A stretch of DNA of 64,000 nt from Winogradskyella echinorum (GCF_014297365.1 NZ_JACOQD010000004.1:1-64000); one strand, 5' to 3'; positions 37,813 through 48,022 are shown, counted from the stretch's first letter. A program made the numbers and translations. Notes: generated by a model from the letters alone, not told the origin.

Positions 37813-37842
37813 AAAAGCCGAAACGAAAGTTTCGGCTTTTTT
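37813..37842 (+). terminator. Terminator of the tRNA operon (unit 1)
   Basis: Stem aaaagccgaaac (37813-37824) with gtttcggctttt (37829-37840) and T-run. A copy lies at 37979-38008. Confidence 0.85.
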
Positions 37843-37978
37843 GGTTTAAAAATATACGGAAAGCTTGCTTTCAAGTATGTTTTTAAACCAAAAAAGCAAT
37901 TCATTTTTATGAATCGGCTTTTCTCAAAATGTTGAAACTGGGACTCGGTTAAGCCAATTCCCGTCTTCAGTACAGATG

Positions 37979-38008
37979 AAAAGCCGAAACGAAAGTTTCG
38001 GCTTTTTT
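37979..38008 (+). terminator. Copy of the tRNA terminator (unit 2)
   Basis: The same stem and loop as 37813-37842, duplicated within the 166-bp tandem unit. Confidence 0.8.
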
Positions 38009-38181
38009 GTTTTAAAAATAGCTGAGAGCTTACTTTCAAGTGTATTTTTAAACCAAAAAAGCAATCCAATATTTTGATTTGGCTTTTCTCAAGATGTTGA
38101 TATAAAACTCCGCGAAGCCATTTCTTATTCTTAGTACTTAAAAATTCACATTAAAAAATATAAACAGTATTGAGTAAATAT

Positions 38182-38191
38182 ACCTATACAA
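38182..38191 (+). promoter_or_regulatory. Candidate operator acctatacaa upstream of the PUL regulator gene
   Basis: The 10-bp sequence acctatacaa occurs 87 bp before the regulator start. The same sequence occurs three times upstream of susC and inverted at 61681-61690, so it may be a binding site that also gives autoregulation. Confidence 0.45.
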
Positions 38192-38277
38192 TGTCATTTC
38201 AAGCGTAGCGGTTTTTACTATGTTTTCTAGTCTTCTTTAATTTTTATACCTTAACAACATTAATACAAATTAAATTT

Positions 38278-41091
38278 ATGTTGTTAAATATTAATAGGCA
38301 GGTTAATTTTTGCCTAGTATTATTTTTATTAATTACTAATGTTAATTCATTTAGTCAAGAGATGCCTCCAATCCAAGTTTTTTCATCCCAAGACTATGGT
38401 GCTGAGAATCAAAACTGGGCTATTTCTCAAGCTGATAATGACTTTATATATGTCGCAAACAATAAGGGTTTATTAGAGTATAATGGTGCATCATGGCAAC
38501 TTTATAATTCACCCAATGATGGTATTTTAAGATCCGTAAGAGTTGTAGGTGATAAGATTTTTTCTGGAGGTTATATGGATTTTGGGTATTGGCTTAAAGA
38601 TGATTTCGGCGGTTTTCAATATACTTCACTTGCAGAAAATAAAAACTTTTCAATTAAAGAAGATGAGGATTTTTGGGGCATTATTGATGTTGAGGGTTAT
38701 GTAATTTTTCAATCTTTTGACCGAATTTATATTTATAATACAACAGATTTAAGTTTTGATATTATAGAATCAGATGAAAGAATAAATAAAGTATTTAAGG
38801 TCGGCCAATCTATTTATTTTCAGAAGATGGATGTTGGTGTTTTTGAAATAAGAAATGGTAAAGCCAACGTAATTATATCATCAGAAGCTATAAAAGGTAA
38901 AGAGTTAGTTAATATTTATGATTTTGACAATGGCCTTTTACTACAAACTAAAGAACATGGTTTCTATACCTTTCAGAATAATAGTGTTAATAGATGGAGT
39001 ACAGAAATAGACGATTTATTATCTAATATTAGTATTTATAGTAGTATAAGTTTAAGGGAAGGTGGTTTTATTCTTGGGACTATTGCTAATGGGATTATAC
39101 AATTAGATAAAAATGGTAAGCAGCTATTAAAAATTGATCAATCTTACGGGCTTAGTAATAACACAATACTTTCTTTGCTCGAAGATAATTTTGGTAATAT
39201 TTGGCTTGGTCTTGATAACGGAATTAATGTTGTTAATTTAAATTCTCCGTTTAAAGTTTACACAGACAAACAAGGGGTTTTAGGAACGGTTTATGCTGCA
39301 GCTCAAACGCATGATTTCCTCTATTTAGGTACAAATCAAGGACTGTTTTATAAGCCTATAAATACAAATGTGAAATTTAAATTTATTGAGGGTACAAAAG
39401 GTCAAGTATGGAGTTTATCCTTTCTAAAAGGAACCTTATTTTGTGGTCATGATAAAGGAACATTTGTTATCAATAATTTTGTTGCACAAAAAGTATCCAG
39501 TGAGATAGGAACTTGGGCTGTAAAAGAAATTGTGGGTAGACCAAATCTTTTAATTCAAGGAAACTATAAAGGGTTATTTATACTCGAAAAATTAAATAAC
39601 ACATGGCAATTTAGAAATAAGATTGAAGGGTTTAATATCTCATCTCGATATTTTGAATTTATAGATTTAAATGAATTGTTTGTTAGTCATGAGCATAAAG
39701 GAGTTTATAAAATAAAGATTGATAAAGATTATCAGAAGATAATTGATTACAAAAAAATGTCAATTAATGAAGGTATAAAGTCGAGTATTGTTAATTATAA
39801 TGATGAAATTTTATATAGTTCTAGAGAAGGCGTATTCAAATTTAAAAATAACAGCTTTAAAAAAGATACCGTTTTAAGCAAGTTGTTAAGTGGCGATAAA
39901 TACGTTTCAGGTAAGCTTATCTATGATAAAAAAGGGGATAAACTTTGGGGTTTTTCTAATAATGAAATTATTTATGTAGAACCTGGAAAATTATCTAGCA
40001 AACCAAAAGTTAACGTCATTGCTATCTCAAGTGAAGTTCGTAAAAGTAAACCCGCTTTTGAGAACATACTGCTTCTTCGTGATAATAATTATCTTATTGG
40101 TACAACAGAAGGCTATCTGATAATGGACCTAAATAAAATTGCACATCAACCATTAGAAATACATTTAAACAACATTAAATATGGTGCTTTGCCTAATGAA
40201 CTTCAACCATTAAACCTGGTTAATGAAGCCATGCTTAAAAATAAGTTCAATAACTTAAAATTTAATTACAGTATAGCCAATTATGAAAAACTATTGTCTT
40301 CTAAATATAAATATAGATTAAAAGGTATTTATAACGATTGGAGCGATTGGTCAAGGAATTCAGAGGTCTTTTTTAAGAACTTACCGCATGGTGATTATAC
40401 ATTTGAGGCTAAAGCGATGTCTGGTGGAATTTTATCAGATAAAGTCTTGTCTTATAGTTTTAATATTGAAAAACCTTGGTACATTAAACCATTAGCAATA
40501 GTTCTATATGTTGGTTTTGGTTTGTTTTTAATGTATTTATTGCATTTTTTTAATAAACGCCATTATAAGAAGCAGCAACAAAAGCTTCTTGAAAAGAAAG
40601 AAAGAGAATTGAAGTTAGACCAATTAGAAAATCAGCGTCAATTAATTCAGTTTAAAAATAAAAACTTACAATTAGACATTGAGAATAAAAATAGAGAGCT
40701 TGGTATGGCTACTATGAATTTGGTAAAACGAAATGAATTGCTAAATAATATTAAGACCGAATTATCGAAAAGTAATTCAGTAAATGACATTAAAAAGGTA
40801 GTTAAGCTTATAAATTCGAGTTTAAATAACACTGGCGATTGGAAATTATTTGAAGAAGCTTTTAATAATGTGGACAAAGACTTTATGAAAAAGATAAAAA
40901 GTAAACATCCTGCCATTACTCCAAATGATTTAAGATTATGCGCTTATCTAAGACTTAATCTATCTTCAAAAGAAATTGCTCCCTTATTAAATATTTCACA
41001 TAAAAGTGTTGAAGTTAAGCGATATCGTTTGCGAAAAAAAATAGGATTAGATCACGACCAGAGCTTATCTAATTACATTATCGAGTTATAA
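38278..41091 (+). CDS. Membrane-spanning LuxR-type sensor/regulator of the glucan locus
   Basis: A signal peptide (residues 1-27) precedes a periplasmic beta-propeller of Reg_prop-type repeats (about 40-640, e.g. LLEDNFGNIWLGLDNGINV) and a Y_Y_Y (triple-Tyr) domain near 665-730 (YKYRLKGIYNDWSDW). One membrane helix (about 737-757), a charged coiled coil (765-850) and a C-terminal LuxR-like helix-turn-helix (about 880-937, NLSSKEIAPLLNISHKSVEVK) follow. There is no histidine kinase domain, so this is a one-component, SusR-like regulator. It probably senses an oligosaccharide in the periplasm and activates the adjacent susCD operon. Its own upstream region carries an acctatacaa copy. Confidence 0.88.
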   Translation: MLLNINRQVNFCLVLFLLITNVNSFSQEMPPIQVFSSQDYGAENQNWAISQADNDFIYVANNKGLLEYNGASWQLYNSPNDGILRSVRVVGDKIFSGGYMDFGYWLKDDFGGFQYTSLAENKNFSIKEDEDFWGIIDVEGYVIFQSFDRIYIYNTTDLSFDIIESDERINKVFKVGQSIYFQKMDVGVFEIRNGKANVIISSEAIKGKELVNIYDFDNGLLLQTKEHGFYTFQNNSVNRWSTEIDDLLSNISIYSSISLREGGFILGTIANGIIQLDKNGKQLLKIDQSYGLSNNTILSLLEDNFGNIWLGLDNGINVVNLNSPFKVYTDKQGVLGTVYAAAQTHDFLYLGTNQGLFYKPINTNVKFKFIEGTKGQVWSLSFLKGTLFCGHDKGTFVINNFVAQKVSSEIGTWAVKEIVGRPNLLIQGNYKGLFILEKLNNTWQFRNKIEGFNISSRYFEFIDLNELFVSHEHKGVYKIKIDKDYQKIIDYKKMSINEGIKSSIVNYNDEILYSSREGVFKFKNNSFKKDTVLSKLLSGDKYVSGKLIYDKKGDKLWGFSNNEIIYVEPGKLSSKPKVNVIAISSEVRKSKPAFENILLLRDNNYLIGTTEGYLIMDLNKIAHQPLEIHLNNIKYGALPNELQPLNLVNEAMLKNKFNNLKFNYSIANYEKLLSSKYKYRLKGIYNDWSDWSRNSEVFFKNLPHGDYTFEAKAMSGGILSDKVLSYSFNIEKPWYIKPLAIVLYVGFGLFLMYLLHFFNKRHYKKQQQKLLEKKERELKLDQLENQRQLIQFKNKNLQLDIENKNRELGMATMNLVKRNELLNNIKTELSKSNSVNDIKKVVKLINSSLNNTGDWKLFEEAFNNVDKDFMKKIKSKHPAITPNDLRLCAYLRLNLSSKEIAPLLNISHKSVEVKRYRLRKKIGLDHDQSLSNYIIEL

Positions 41092-41092
41092 C

Positions 41093-41135
41093 ACCTATAC
41101 AAATCTAATTATTACCTATACAATACCTATACAAA
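41093..41135 (+). promoter_or_regulatory. Triple acctatacaa candidate operator upstream of susC
   Basis: Copies begin at 41093, 41114 and 41125, i.e. spaced 21 and 11 bp, about two and one helical turns, so a protein array would lie on one face of the DNA. The array starts two bases after the regulator stop codon and ends about 200 bp before the susC start. Confidence 0.5.
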
Positions 41136-41259
41136 CAGCTTAAATAGTAGTTTTTTATAATAAATGTTATTTTTATATTAACTGGTGTTATGAGTTCAAT
41201 TCCTAATATTTAAAGGGGTTTAAATGCGATTTTGACAAAATATGTGTCTTTTTTTTGAA

Positions 41260-41288
41260 TTGTATGTTTTTTGTATTGCTATATTTTG
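41260..41288 (+). promoter_or_regulatory. Candidate susC promoter
   Basis: TTG at 41260-41262 and TATATTTTG (41280-41288, one base off TAnnTTTG) are 17 bp apart, 50 bases before the susC ATG. Confidence 0.35.
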
Positions 41289-41337
41289 CGGATTTATCAG
41301 TATCAATTTATAAGTTGCATTATCTAAGCAACATAAT

Positions 41338-44300
41338 ATGAAAACAAAAATCTTAACGCTCATTGCCTTTATTCTTACAATGGCATTTTATGGGCAAAAT
41401 GTTAATGTTAAAGGTACCGTTACTGAAGCGTCTTCGGGACAACCTTTACTGGGTGTAAATGTCATCCTTAAAAATACATCTGTAGGGACTTCCACAGATT
41501 TTGATGGAAAGTTTACCTTAAACGATGTGCCTTTAAATTCTGTATTAGTTATTTCTTATTTAGGTTTTGTAACACAAGAGGTTACAATTACTAACAACGA
41601 GCCAATAACCATATTACTCCAAGAAGATTCAGAATCTTTAAATGAGGTTGTAGTCATTGGTTATGGTACTCAAAAGAAAAAAGAAATTACTGGTGCTGTA
41701 TCTGTCGTTTCTAGTGAAACGGTCGAAACTTTAAAGCCTACTAGGATTGAACAAGCTTTACAAGGTCAAGTGGCTGGTGTAAATATTGTATCAAATTCTG
41801 GTTCACCAGGAGCTTCATCTACAATTAGTATTAGAGGTATTTCTACTAACGGAGCCAATCAGCCATTAATATTGGTAGATGGAACCGTAGTAGAAGACTT
41901 AAGTGTTATTAATCCAAATGACATCGAGACCATGAATATCTTAAAAGACGCAACTGCTGGTATTTATGGAGTAAGAGCTGCAAATGGTGTTATTCTTATC
42001 ACAACAAAATCTGGTAGAAAAAGTATGCCATTAACTATTGAAATTAATTCTTATGGTGGAGTACAAGAAACTACAAGGCAAATACCATTATTAAATGCTA
42101 CAGAATATGCATTGTTACTTAATGAGTCTTATGCGGCTAATGGTGAAACAATACCTTATCCAAATGCAGCTGGTTTGGGACAAGGTACAGATTGGCAAAA
42201 TAAGGTTTTTCAAAAAGCGCCAATATTAAGTACTGCTCTTACACTTAAGGGCGGTGGTGAAAATTCAACGTATGCTTTTGGTAGTTCGTTTTTAACTCAA
42301 GATGGTATTGTTGGTGGAAATAAATCAAATTTTGCCAGATTAACTAAAAGACTTAGTTATGGTTTAGATTTTCTTAAAAACTTTAAACTAAACACTGGTA
42401 TTACTTGGACCCACACTACAAGACAAACCTTACCAGAAACAGGAATTGGTTCTGTACTTTTCAATGCTGTAAACATGGCTCCTACACTAGGTGTAAATGA
42501 TGCTGCAAACAATCTTGGATTTGAGGTTGTCAATCCTTTAAAACAAATAAGCAATACACATAACAGAGGTTTAGTGAATAAAATTAATGGAAACCTTAAT
42601 CTGTCTTATAATTTTTTAGAACATTTTACAGCGCAAGCAAGCTATCAATTTAATTATGCCAGAGTAGATATTAAGTCGTTTGCCCCTTTTGTTGATTACG
42701 GAATTTTAGGGACAGTTGATAAAGTATTCGATTTAATACCAAATGCAGATGCAGATAATAATACGGTTTATGAAAGTGAAGCGCATTATAGAGATTATAC
42801 TTTTGATGCTTTTATTAAATACCAAAATACCTTTGCTGACAATCATAATTTAAATGTATTGTTAGGAACATCGGTATTTAAGACCACTGGAGACTTTAAG
42901 TCTTTTACGGGTTATGGCATTAGAGATAATTATTTTGGTAATGCTAACTTAGAAGACGCAATGAGAGTCGAAAATAACAATCCAAATGGCAATGATCTTA
43001 GTTTCGATTCTAGATTGTTATCTTATTTTGGAAGGCTTCAATACGATTATAAAGGAAAATACTTATTATCTGCAGTAGTAAGACGTGATGGTTCAACTAA
43101 GTTTGGTCCAGAAAACAAATTTGGTATTTTTCCATCTGGTTCGATTGGGTGGATAGCTTCCGAAGAAACATTTTTAGAAAATAGCAATTTTATTGACTTT
43201 TTAAAGTTTAGAGTTTCCTATGGTATATTAGGTAACGATAGAATTGGAGATTATGGCTTTGTATCTGTTTTAGACGGTGAAGCTACTTATGTATTTGATA
43301 ATACATTATATTTTGGTTCTGCAGCAGGAAGAATTGGAAATCCAGAAATTAGATGGGAAAAGCAAAAAACTTTCGATGTTGGATTAGACATGCGTTTTTG
43401 GGATAATAAAATTGATGTTACGGTAGATTACTTTAAAAAGCGTACCGAAGATTTGTTAGTGCAACCGGATGCTTCAGGTATTTTGGGTACTGCCGCTCCA
43501 GGAGCTTCTCCTCCAATTATTAACGCTGGTGTTGTGGAAAATAAAGGTTTAGAATTTGCTATTGGTTATTCTGAAGAGATTAGTGACAATTTTAAATTTA
43601 ACCTTAAATATAATGTTACCGCTTTAGATAATAACGTTATTTCGGTAAGTCAAGAAGGTGGTTTTGTGCCAGGTGGTGCGTTTGGAATAGGTCAAGAAGC
43701 ACCATCAAGGATGGAAGCTGGTTATCCAATCGGTTACTTTAGAGGATATAAAACCAATGGTATTTTTCAAAATCAAGCACAAATAGATAATTCGGCAGTG
43801 CTTAACAATAATACGCAGCCTGGTGATTTAATTTTTGTCGATATTAATGGAGATGGAGTCATTGATGATTTAGATAAAACAAACCTCGGAGATCCTATAC
43901 CAGATGCTACAATGGGATTAAACCTATCATTCGATTTTTATAATTTCGATTTTGGAGCTTATGCGTTTGCATCAATTGGAAATGAAATTGTAAGGAATTA
44001 CGAAAGAAATCTTCCTTTAACCAATAGACCTATTCAGTATTTAAATCGTTGGACGGGTGAAGGAACAAGTAATAGTTTTCCAAGGGTAACTACAGGTGCA
44101 ACAAATAACACCTTATTCTCAGATTTTTATGTTGAAGATGGTTCTTTTGTGAGATTACAAAACGTACAATTAGGTTATTCAATATCATCTGATACTGCCG
44201 AAAAATGGGGAATTGATAAACTGAGATTCTATGTATCAGCAAGCAACCTATTTACGTTAACGGAATATAGCGGTTATGACCCAACAACATCAAATGGTGC

Positions 44301-44379
44301 ACCAATTGGTGGTGGAATCGATTACGGATTTTATCCAAATCCAAGAACTTATTTAGTAGGAATGAACTTAAAATTTTAA
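41338..44379 (+). CDS. SusC-family TonB-dependent transporter
   Basis: The 1013-residue outer-membrane transporter has a signal peptide (1-19), a CarboxypepD_reg domain (about 24-98, VKGTVTEASSGQPLLGVNV), the SusC hallmark LNEVVVIGYGTQKKKEITGA, a plug domain (about 115-220) and a 22-strand-type barrel ending YLVGMNLKF. It imports oligosaccharides across the outer membrane using TonB energy and pairs with the SusD lipoprotein encoded 7 bp downstream. Substrate is inferred from neighbours to be beta-1,3-glucan oligosaccharide. Confidence 0.95.
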   Translation: MKTKILTLIAFILTMAFYGQNVNVKGTVTEASSGQPLLGVNVILKNTSVGTSTDFDGKFTLNDVPLNSVLVISYLGFVTQEVTITNNEPITILLQEDSESLNEVVVIGYGTQKKKEITGAVSVVSSETVETLKPTRIEQALQGQVAGVNIVSNSGSPGASSTISIRGISTNGANQPLILVDGTVVEDLSVINPNDIETMNILKDATAGIYGVRAANGVILITTKSGRKSMPLTIEINSYGGVQETTRQIPLLNATEYALLLNESYAANGETIPYPNAAGLGQGTDWQNKVFQKAPILSTALTLKGGGENSTYAFGSSFLTQDGIVGGNKSNFARLTKRLSYGLDFLKNFKLNTGITWTHTTRQTLPETGIGSVLFNAVNMAPTLGVNDAANNLGFEVVNPLKQISNTHNRGLVNKINGNLNLSYNFLEHFTAQASYQFNYARVDIKSFAPFVDYGILGTVDKVFDLIPNADADNNTVYESEAHYRDYTFDAFIKYQNTFADNHNLNVLLGTSVFKTTGDFKSFTGYGIRDNYFGNANLEDAMRVENNNPNGNDLSFDSRLLSYFGRLQYDYKGKYLLSAVVRRDGSTKFGPENKFGIFPSGSIGWIASEETFLENSNFIDFLKFRVSYGILGNDRIGDYGFVSVLDGEATYVFDNTLYFGSAAGRIGNPEIRWEKQKTFDVGLDMRFWDNKIDVTVDYFKKRTEDLLVQPDASGILGTAAPGASPPIINAGVVENKGLEFAIGYSEEISDNFKFNLKYNVTALDNNVISVSQEGGFVPGGAFGIGQEAPSRMEAGYPIGYFRGYKTNGIFQNQAQIDNSAVLNNNTQPGDLIFVDINGDGVIDDLDKTNLGDPIPDATMGLNLSFDFYNFDFGAYAFASIGNEIVRNYERNLPLTNRPIQYLNRWTGEGTSNSFPRVTTGATNNTLFSDFYVEDGSFVRLQNVQLGYSISSDTAEKWGIDKLRFYVSASNLFTLTEYSGYDPTTSNGAPIGGGIDYGFYPNPRTYLVGMNLKF

Positions 44380-44386
44380 TAGAACC

Positions 44387-45850
44387 ATGAAAAATTTAAA
44401 AATTACATACATTTTTATAGCATTGTTTGTCATGGCTTCATGCAGTGACGACTTTGTAGATGTAGCATCTAACAATGAAAATTCTGAAGATTATTTCAAT
44501 TCAGAAGAAGACTATCAAAACGCCTTAATTGGTGCGTACGATTTATTACAAGCAACATATCAAAATGTTTTGCTAGGTGAAATAGCATCAGACAATACAT
44601 TGTGTGGTGGAGAGAATGCAAATGATGTACCTGGTTTTCAGCAAATTGATGATATGATTCATACTCCAATAAATGCTCAATTAAGATCGCTTTGGAATTG
44701 GATGTACGCTGGTGTAAATAGAGCTAATTATATTATGGAATTTCAGGATAAAACAGATTTTCCTGGTAAAGAAGGTGTTTTGGCTCAAGCAAGATTCTTA
44801 AGAGCATATTATTATTTCGAATTGGTAAAGTGGTTTGGAGATGTGCCTTTTGCTGTTGATAGACGTATTCAATTTGGTGACCAGTTTTCAATTGCAAGAA
44901 CCCCAAAAGCAGAAATCTATACTCAATTAGAGCAAGATTTAATATTTGCAGCAGATAATTTACCATATGTACAGTCCGAAACAGGAAGAATAACTAAAGG
45001 TGCTGCACAAGCATTATTAGGAAAAGTATATTTATTTCAAGACAAATTTATTGAAGCTGGTGCCGTATTAGAAGATTTAATAGACAATGGGCCATATGAT
45101 TTGTTATCAGATTATAGTACCATGTTTGAGAATGATAATGAAAATAACATCGAATCAGTTTTTGAAGTACAATACACTGATGAAGAAGGTGCTGGTTTTG
45201 GTTGTTTACAATGTAGTGAAGGAAATGTAGCTGTTGGATTTAATGGCATAAGAAATTACAATGGACCATTATTTGAGTCTGGTTTCAGTTTTAATGTACC
45301 AACTCAAGAAGTTGTAGATGAGTTTGAAGATGGTGATATGAGATTAGAAACTGCAATCTTGGATATTGAGACTTGGGCTGCAAATACAGGAGCAACGTTT
45401 GGTACAGGTTATGAGCATACGGGCTATTATAATAGAAAGTATATCTCAAGACAAGGTGATGCTAATACAGGTGATGCTAACCTTACTAATCCTAATAATT
45501 ATAGAGCTATTAGGTTTGCAGATGTACTATTGATGGCTGCAGAGGCACTTAATAGAGGTAACGTAAGTGACGCTAGAGCACAAATGTATTTAAATAGAGT
45601 TAGAGAACGTGCTTTTGGTAATTCAGATAATAATGTGAGTGCTACAGGTGCAACATTAACAGATGCAATTTATCACGAAAGAAGAGTAGAGTTGGTTGGC
45701 GAAGGTCACCGTTTCTTTGATTTGGTAAGAACAGGAAGAGCAGCAGCTGAAATTGATGGATTTGAAGCGGGTAAGCACGAAGTGTTCCCAATACCATTAA
45801 TAGAAATTCAATTAGCTGGTAATCAGTGGGAACAAAATCCAGGATATTAA
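44387..45850 (+). CDS. SusD/RagB-family glycan-binding lipoprotein
   Basis: Lipobox MASC (Cys19) is followed by helical TPR-like SusD architecture: QARFLRAYYYFELVKWFGDVP, a central segment, and the C-terminal ADVLLMAAEALNRGNV and YHERRVELVGEGHRFFDLVRTGRA motifs. SusD caps the SusC barrel and binds the polysaccharide at the surface. 487 residues is normal. It is followed after 11 bp by the PKD/jelly-roll binding protein. Confidence 0.95.
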   Translation: MKNLKITYIFIALFVMASCSDDFVDVASNNENSEDYFNSEEDYQNALIGAYDLLQATYQNVLLGEIASDNTLCGGENANDVPGFQQIDDMIHTPINAQLRSLWNWMYAGVNRANYIMEFQDKTDFPGKEGVLAQARFLRAYYYFELVKWFGDVPFAVDRRIQFGDQFSIARTPKAEIYTQLEQDLIFAADNLPYVQSETGRITKGAAQALLGKVYLFQDKFIEAGAVLEDLIDNGPYDLLSDYSTMFENDNENNIESVFEVQYTDEEGAGFGCLQCSEGNVAVGFNGIRNYNGPLFESGFSFNVPTQEVVDEFEDGDMRLETAILDIETWAANTGATFGTGYEHTGYYNRKYISRQGDANTGDANLTNPNNYRAIRFADVLLMAAEALNRGNVSDARAQMYLNRVRERAFGNSDNNVSATGATLTDAIYHERRVELVGEGHRFFDLVRTGRAAAEIDGFEAGKHEVFPIPLIEIQLAGNQWEQNPGY

Positions 45851-45861
45851 AAAAAAGAAAA

Positions 45862-48012
45862 ATGAAAAATATTAAATTAATTTTAGCAAGTTTTTTTCTC
45901 ATTGCATTTTTAGGCTGTGAAGAGGATGAACGCAGTACCCAATTTGTTGATAATGCAGATGCTCCTAGCGAAGTTGTATTGCAATTTAGAACTACACAAG
46001 ACAATTCAGGGCTTGTTACCATTACACCTACAGCGGTAGGAGCTACAAAGTTCGATATATTATTTGGTGATGGCTCAGGCGAATCTGTAAGTTTAGATCC
46101 TGGTGAATCTGTAGACAATGTTTATCCAGAAGGAACACATACGGTTACGGTAACTGCTACAAGTATTAATGGTTTAACAACACAAGCCGAACAACAATTA
46201 GTTGTGTCTTTTCAGGCACCTCAAAATCTAGTGGTAACAATAGAAAATGATGCAGCAGTTTCAAAACAAGTAAATGTTACAGCAACAGCAGACTTTGCAA
46301 TGAGCTATGATGTTTATTTCGGTGAGCCTGGAGAAGATACACCAGTAAGTGGAAATATAGGTGATACAGTTTCATATATATACCAAGAAGCTGGTACATA
46401 TACTATCACAGTAGTGGCTATGGGTTCTGCAATTGAAACCACAACTTATACAGAAGCGTTTGAAGTAACTGCTATTGAAGCACCAGTTGTATCTGCTCCG
46501 GCACCTCCTGCTAGAAATGATGCTGATGTAATATCTATTTTTAGTGCAGCATATAATGACGTGCCAGACACTAATTATTTCCCAGATTGGGGACAAGGTG
46601 GACAAGGAAGTTCTTGGGCAATGTATAATTTAGATGGCGATGATATGTTACAATATATTAATCTAAGTTACCAAGGAATTGCACTTGCAGATGGAACAAC
46701 AGTAGATGTATCGCAAATGGAATACCTTCATTTAGATGTATGGACAGCAGAAGCAGTTACAGATATAGAAACATCTTTAATTAACAATGCTTCTGGTACG
46801 GTTACAGAAGCACCGATTACTTCAGCATTAACACCAAATAGTTGGACAAGTATTGAAATTCCAATTTCAGATTATACAGATCAAGGGTTAACAGTTACAG
46901 AGATTTTTCAATTAAAATTTGTAGGTACACCTTGGGCTGCCGGAACAGTATTTATAGATAACATCTATTTTTGGAAAAACCCTTCTGTTCTAAATAACTT
47001 ACCTGTTACTTTTGATAATGCTAATTTAAATTATACATGGTCAGGTTTTGGTGATCCTGGTTTTGGACCAATTCCGGCAACAGTTATTGCTAATCCTGAT
47101 CAAACAGGAATAAATACAACATCAAATGTTTTAGAAATTCAAAAGCCTAGTGGCTCACAAGTATGGGCGGGAGCTTCAATGGCTTTAGATGGCCCGATAG
47201 ATTTTGCGACTAACGGTACTACACTAACTATTAAAGTTTGGTCTCCAAGAGTCGGTGTACCTATTTTGTTAAAAACAGAAGATCCAAGTTCACCGGCAGA
47301 TGGCAATGGTAATCCTTCTGTATTCGCTGAAGTTATAGCCAATACAACCACAGCTAACCAATGGGAAGAATTATCTTTTGATATGACTACATTCGGTGGC
47401 TTTAATACTGCTATCAACTATGAAAATGTAATTATTTTTCCAGATTTTGGTAATTTAGGACAAGGAGAAACATTTTATTTCGATGATATAGAGTTTGCAT
47501 CTAAGAAGTTTCCAATAAATTTTGAAACCAATGCTTTAGATTATACATGGTCAGGTTTTGGAGATCCTGGTTTCGGACCAATTCCGGCTACAGTTATTGC
47601 TAACCCAAATTCTTCAGGAATAAATACTTCCTCAAATGTTTTAGAAATTCAAAAACCAACGGGCTCTCAAGTATGGGCTGGTGCTTCTATGCCGTTAGAT
47701 GCTCCTGTAGATTTTGCATATGGAACAATTGTTAAAATAAAAGTATGGTCTCCTAGATCAGGTGTTCCTGTATTATTTAAAATGGAAGATGTGAATTCAC
47801 CACCAGATGGTAATGGAAACCCAAGTGTATTTGTTGAAGTTATAGGAACAACAACTATTGCTAATGGTTGGGAAGAAGTAAGTTTTGACCTAACAAGTTT
47901 TACTGCATTTAGTACGTCAATTGAATATAGCAATGTAATTGTTTTTCCAGATTTTGGAAACTTAGGTCAAGGTGAAACGTTTTATTTTGATGATTTTATT
48001 TTAACAAACTAA
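45862..48012 (+). CDS. PKD/jelly-roll surface glycan-binding lipoprotein
   Basis: Lipobox FLGC (Cys19) and an acidic tether precede two PKD-like domains (about 30-205) and three jelly-roll domains (about 220-380, 384-550 and 552-716). The last two are a tandem duplication: each starts YTWSGFGDPGFGPIPATVI, and each ends with VIxFPDFGNLGQGETFYFDD. No catalytic domain is visible, so it is a binding protein, placed where SusE/SusF-type proteins sit. ATG at 45862 is used because it begins the signal peptide; an upstream GTG (45826) would overlap susD. Confidence 0.85.
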   Translation: MKNIKLILASFFLIAFLGCEEDERSTQFVDNADAPSEVVLQFRTTQDNSGLVTITPTAVGATKFDILFGDGSGESVSLDPGESVDNVYPEGTHTVTVTATSINGLTTQAEQQLVVSFQAPQNLVVTIENDAAVSKQVNVTATADFAMSYDVYFGEPGEDTPVSGNIGDTVSYIYQEAGTYTITVVAMGSAIETTTYTEAFEVTAIEAPVVSAPAPPARNDADVISIFSAAYNDVPDTNYFPDWGQGGQGSSWAMYNLDGDDMLQYINLSYQGIALADGTTVDVSQMEYLHLDVWTAEAVTDIETSLINNASGTVTEAPITSALTPNSWTSIEIPISDYTDQGLTVTEIFQLKFVGTPWAAGTVFIDNIYFWKNPSVLNNLPVTFDNANLNYTWSGFGDPGFGPIPATVIANPDQTGINTTSNVLEIQKPSGSQVWAGASMALDGPIDFATNGTTLTIKVWSPRVGVPILLKTEDPSSPADGNGNPSVFAEVIANTTTANQWEELSFDMTTFGGFNTAINYENVIIFPDFGNLGQGETFYFDDIEFASKKFPINFETNALDYTWSGFGDPGFGPIPATVIANPNSSGINTSSNVLEIQKPTGSQVWAGASMPLDAPVDFAYGTIVKIKVWSPRSGVPVLFKMEDVNSPPDGNGNPSVFVEVIGTTTIANGWEEVSFDLTSFTAFSTSIEYSNVIVFPDFGNLGQGETFYFDDFILTN
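47011..48000 (+). repeat. Intragenic tandem duplication in the surface glycan-binding gene
   Basis: Two units with an offset of 510 bp encode jelly-roll domains 2 and 3. Long identical stretches at DNA level (e.g. ttatacatggtcaggttttg at 47031 and 47541) mark a fairly recent duplication. Confidence 0.85.
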
Positions 48013-48022
48013 TTTATTAATT

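Larger units (their letters stand above)
37794..38137 (+). repeat. Tandem 166-bp duplication of the tRNA-Leu 3' end and its terminator
   Basis: The 3' end of tRNA-Leu from cccgtct (37794) is repeated at 37960, exactly 166 bp later. The first 49 bases of the two copies, covering the tRNA end and terminator, look identical; the rest is roughly 80% alike by eye. A degenerate third tRNA end (attcttagtac, ending 38137) follows at about the same period. Each unit carries the terminator stem gccgaaac/gtttcggc and, in unit 1, a long imperfect palindrome at 37841-37891 (ttggtttaaaaa... to ...tttttaaaccaa). Confidence 0.8.

Noticed and set aside
37960..37973. A second tRNA-Leu gene at the duplicated 3' end
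   Set aside because: Only the 3' part of the tRNA is repeated (from cccgtct on); the anticodon stem and acceptor 5' strand are missing, so it is a fragment.
37788..38069. A 93-codon minus-strand frame across the tRNA-Leu 3' repeats
   Set aside because: It overlaps the tRNA end and two terminators, and its protein is just a translation of the 166-bp tandem repeat. No gene-like start or conserved motif.
45642..46118. Long minus-strand frame (158 codons) opposite the susD end
   Set aside because: It lies antisense to two well-supported genes with a low-complexity protein; a shadow of the coding strand.
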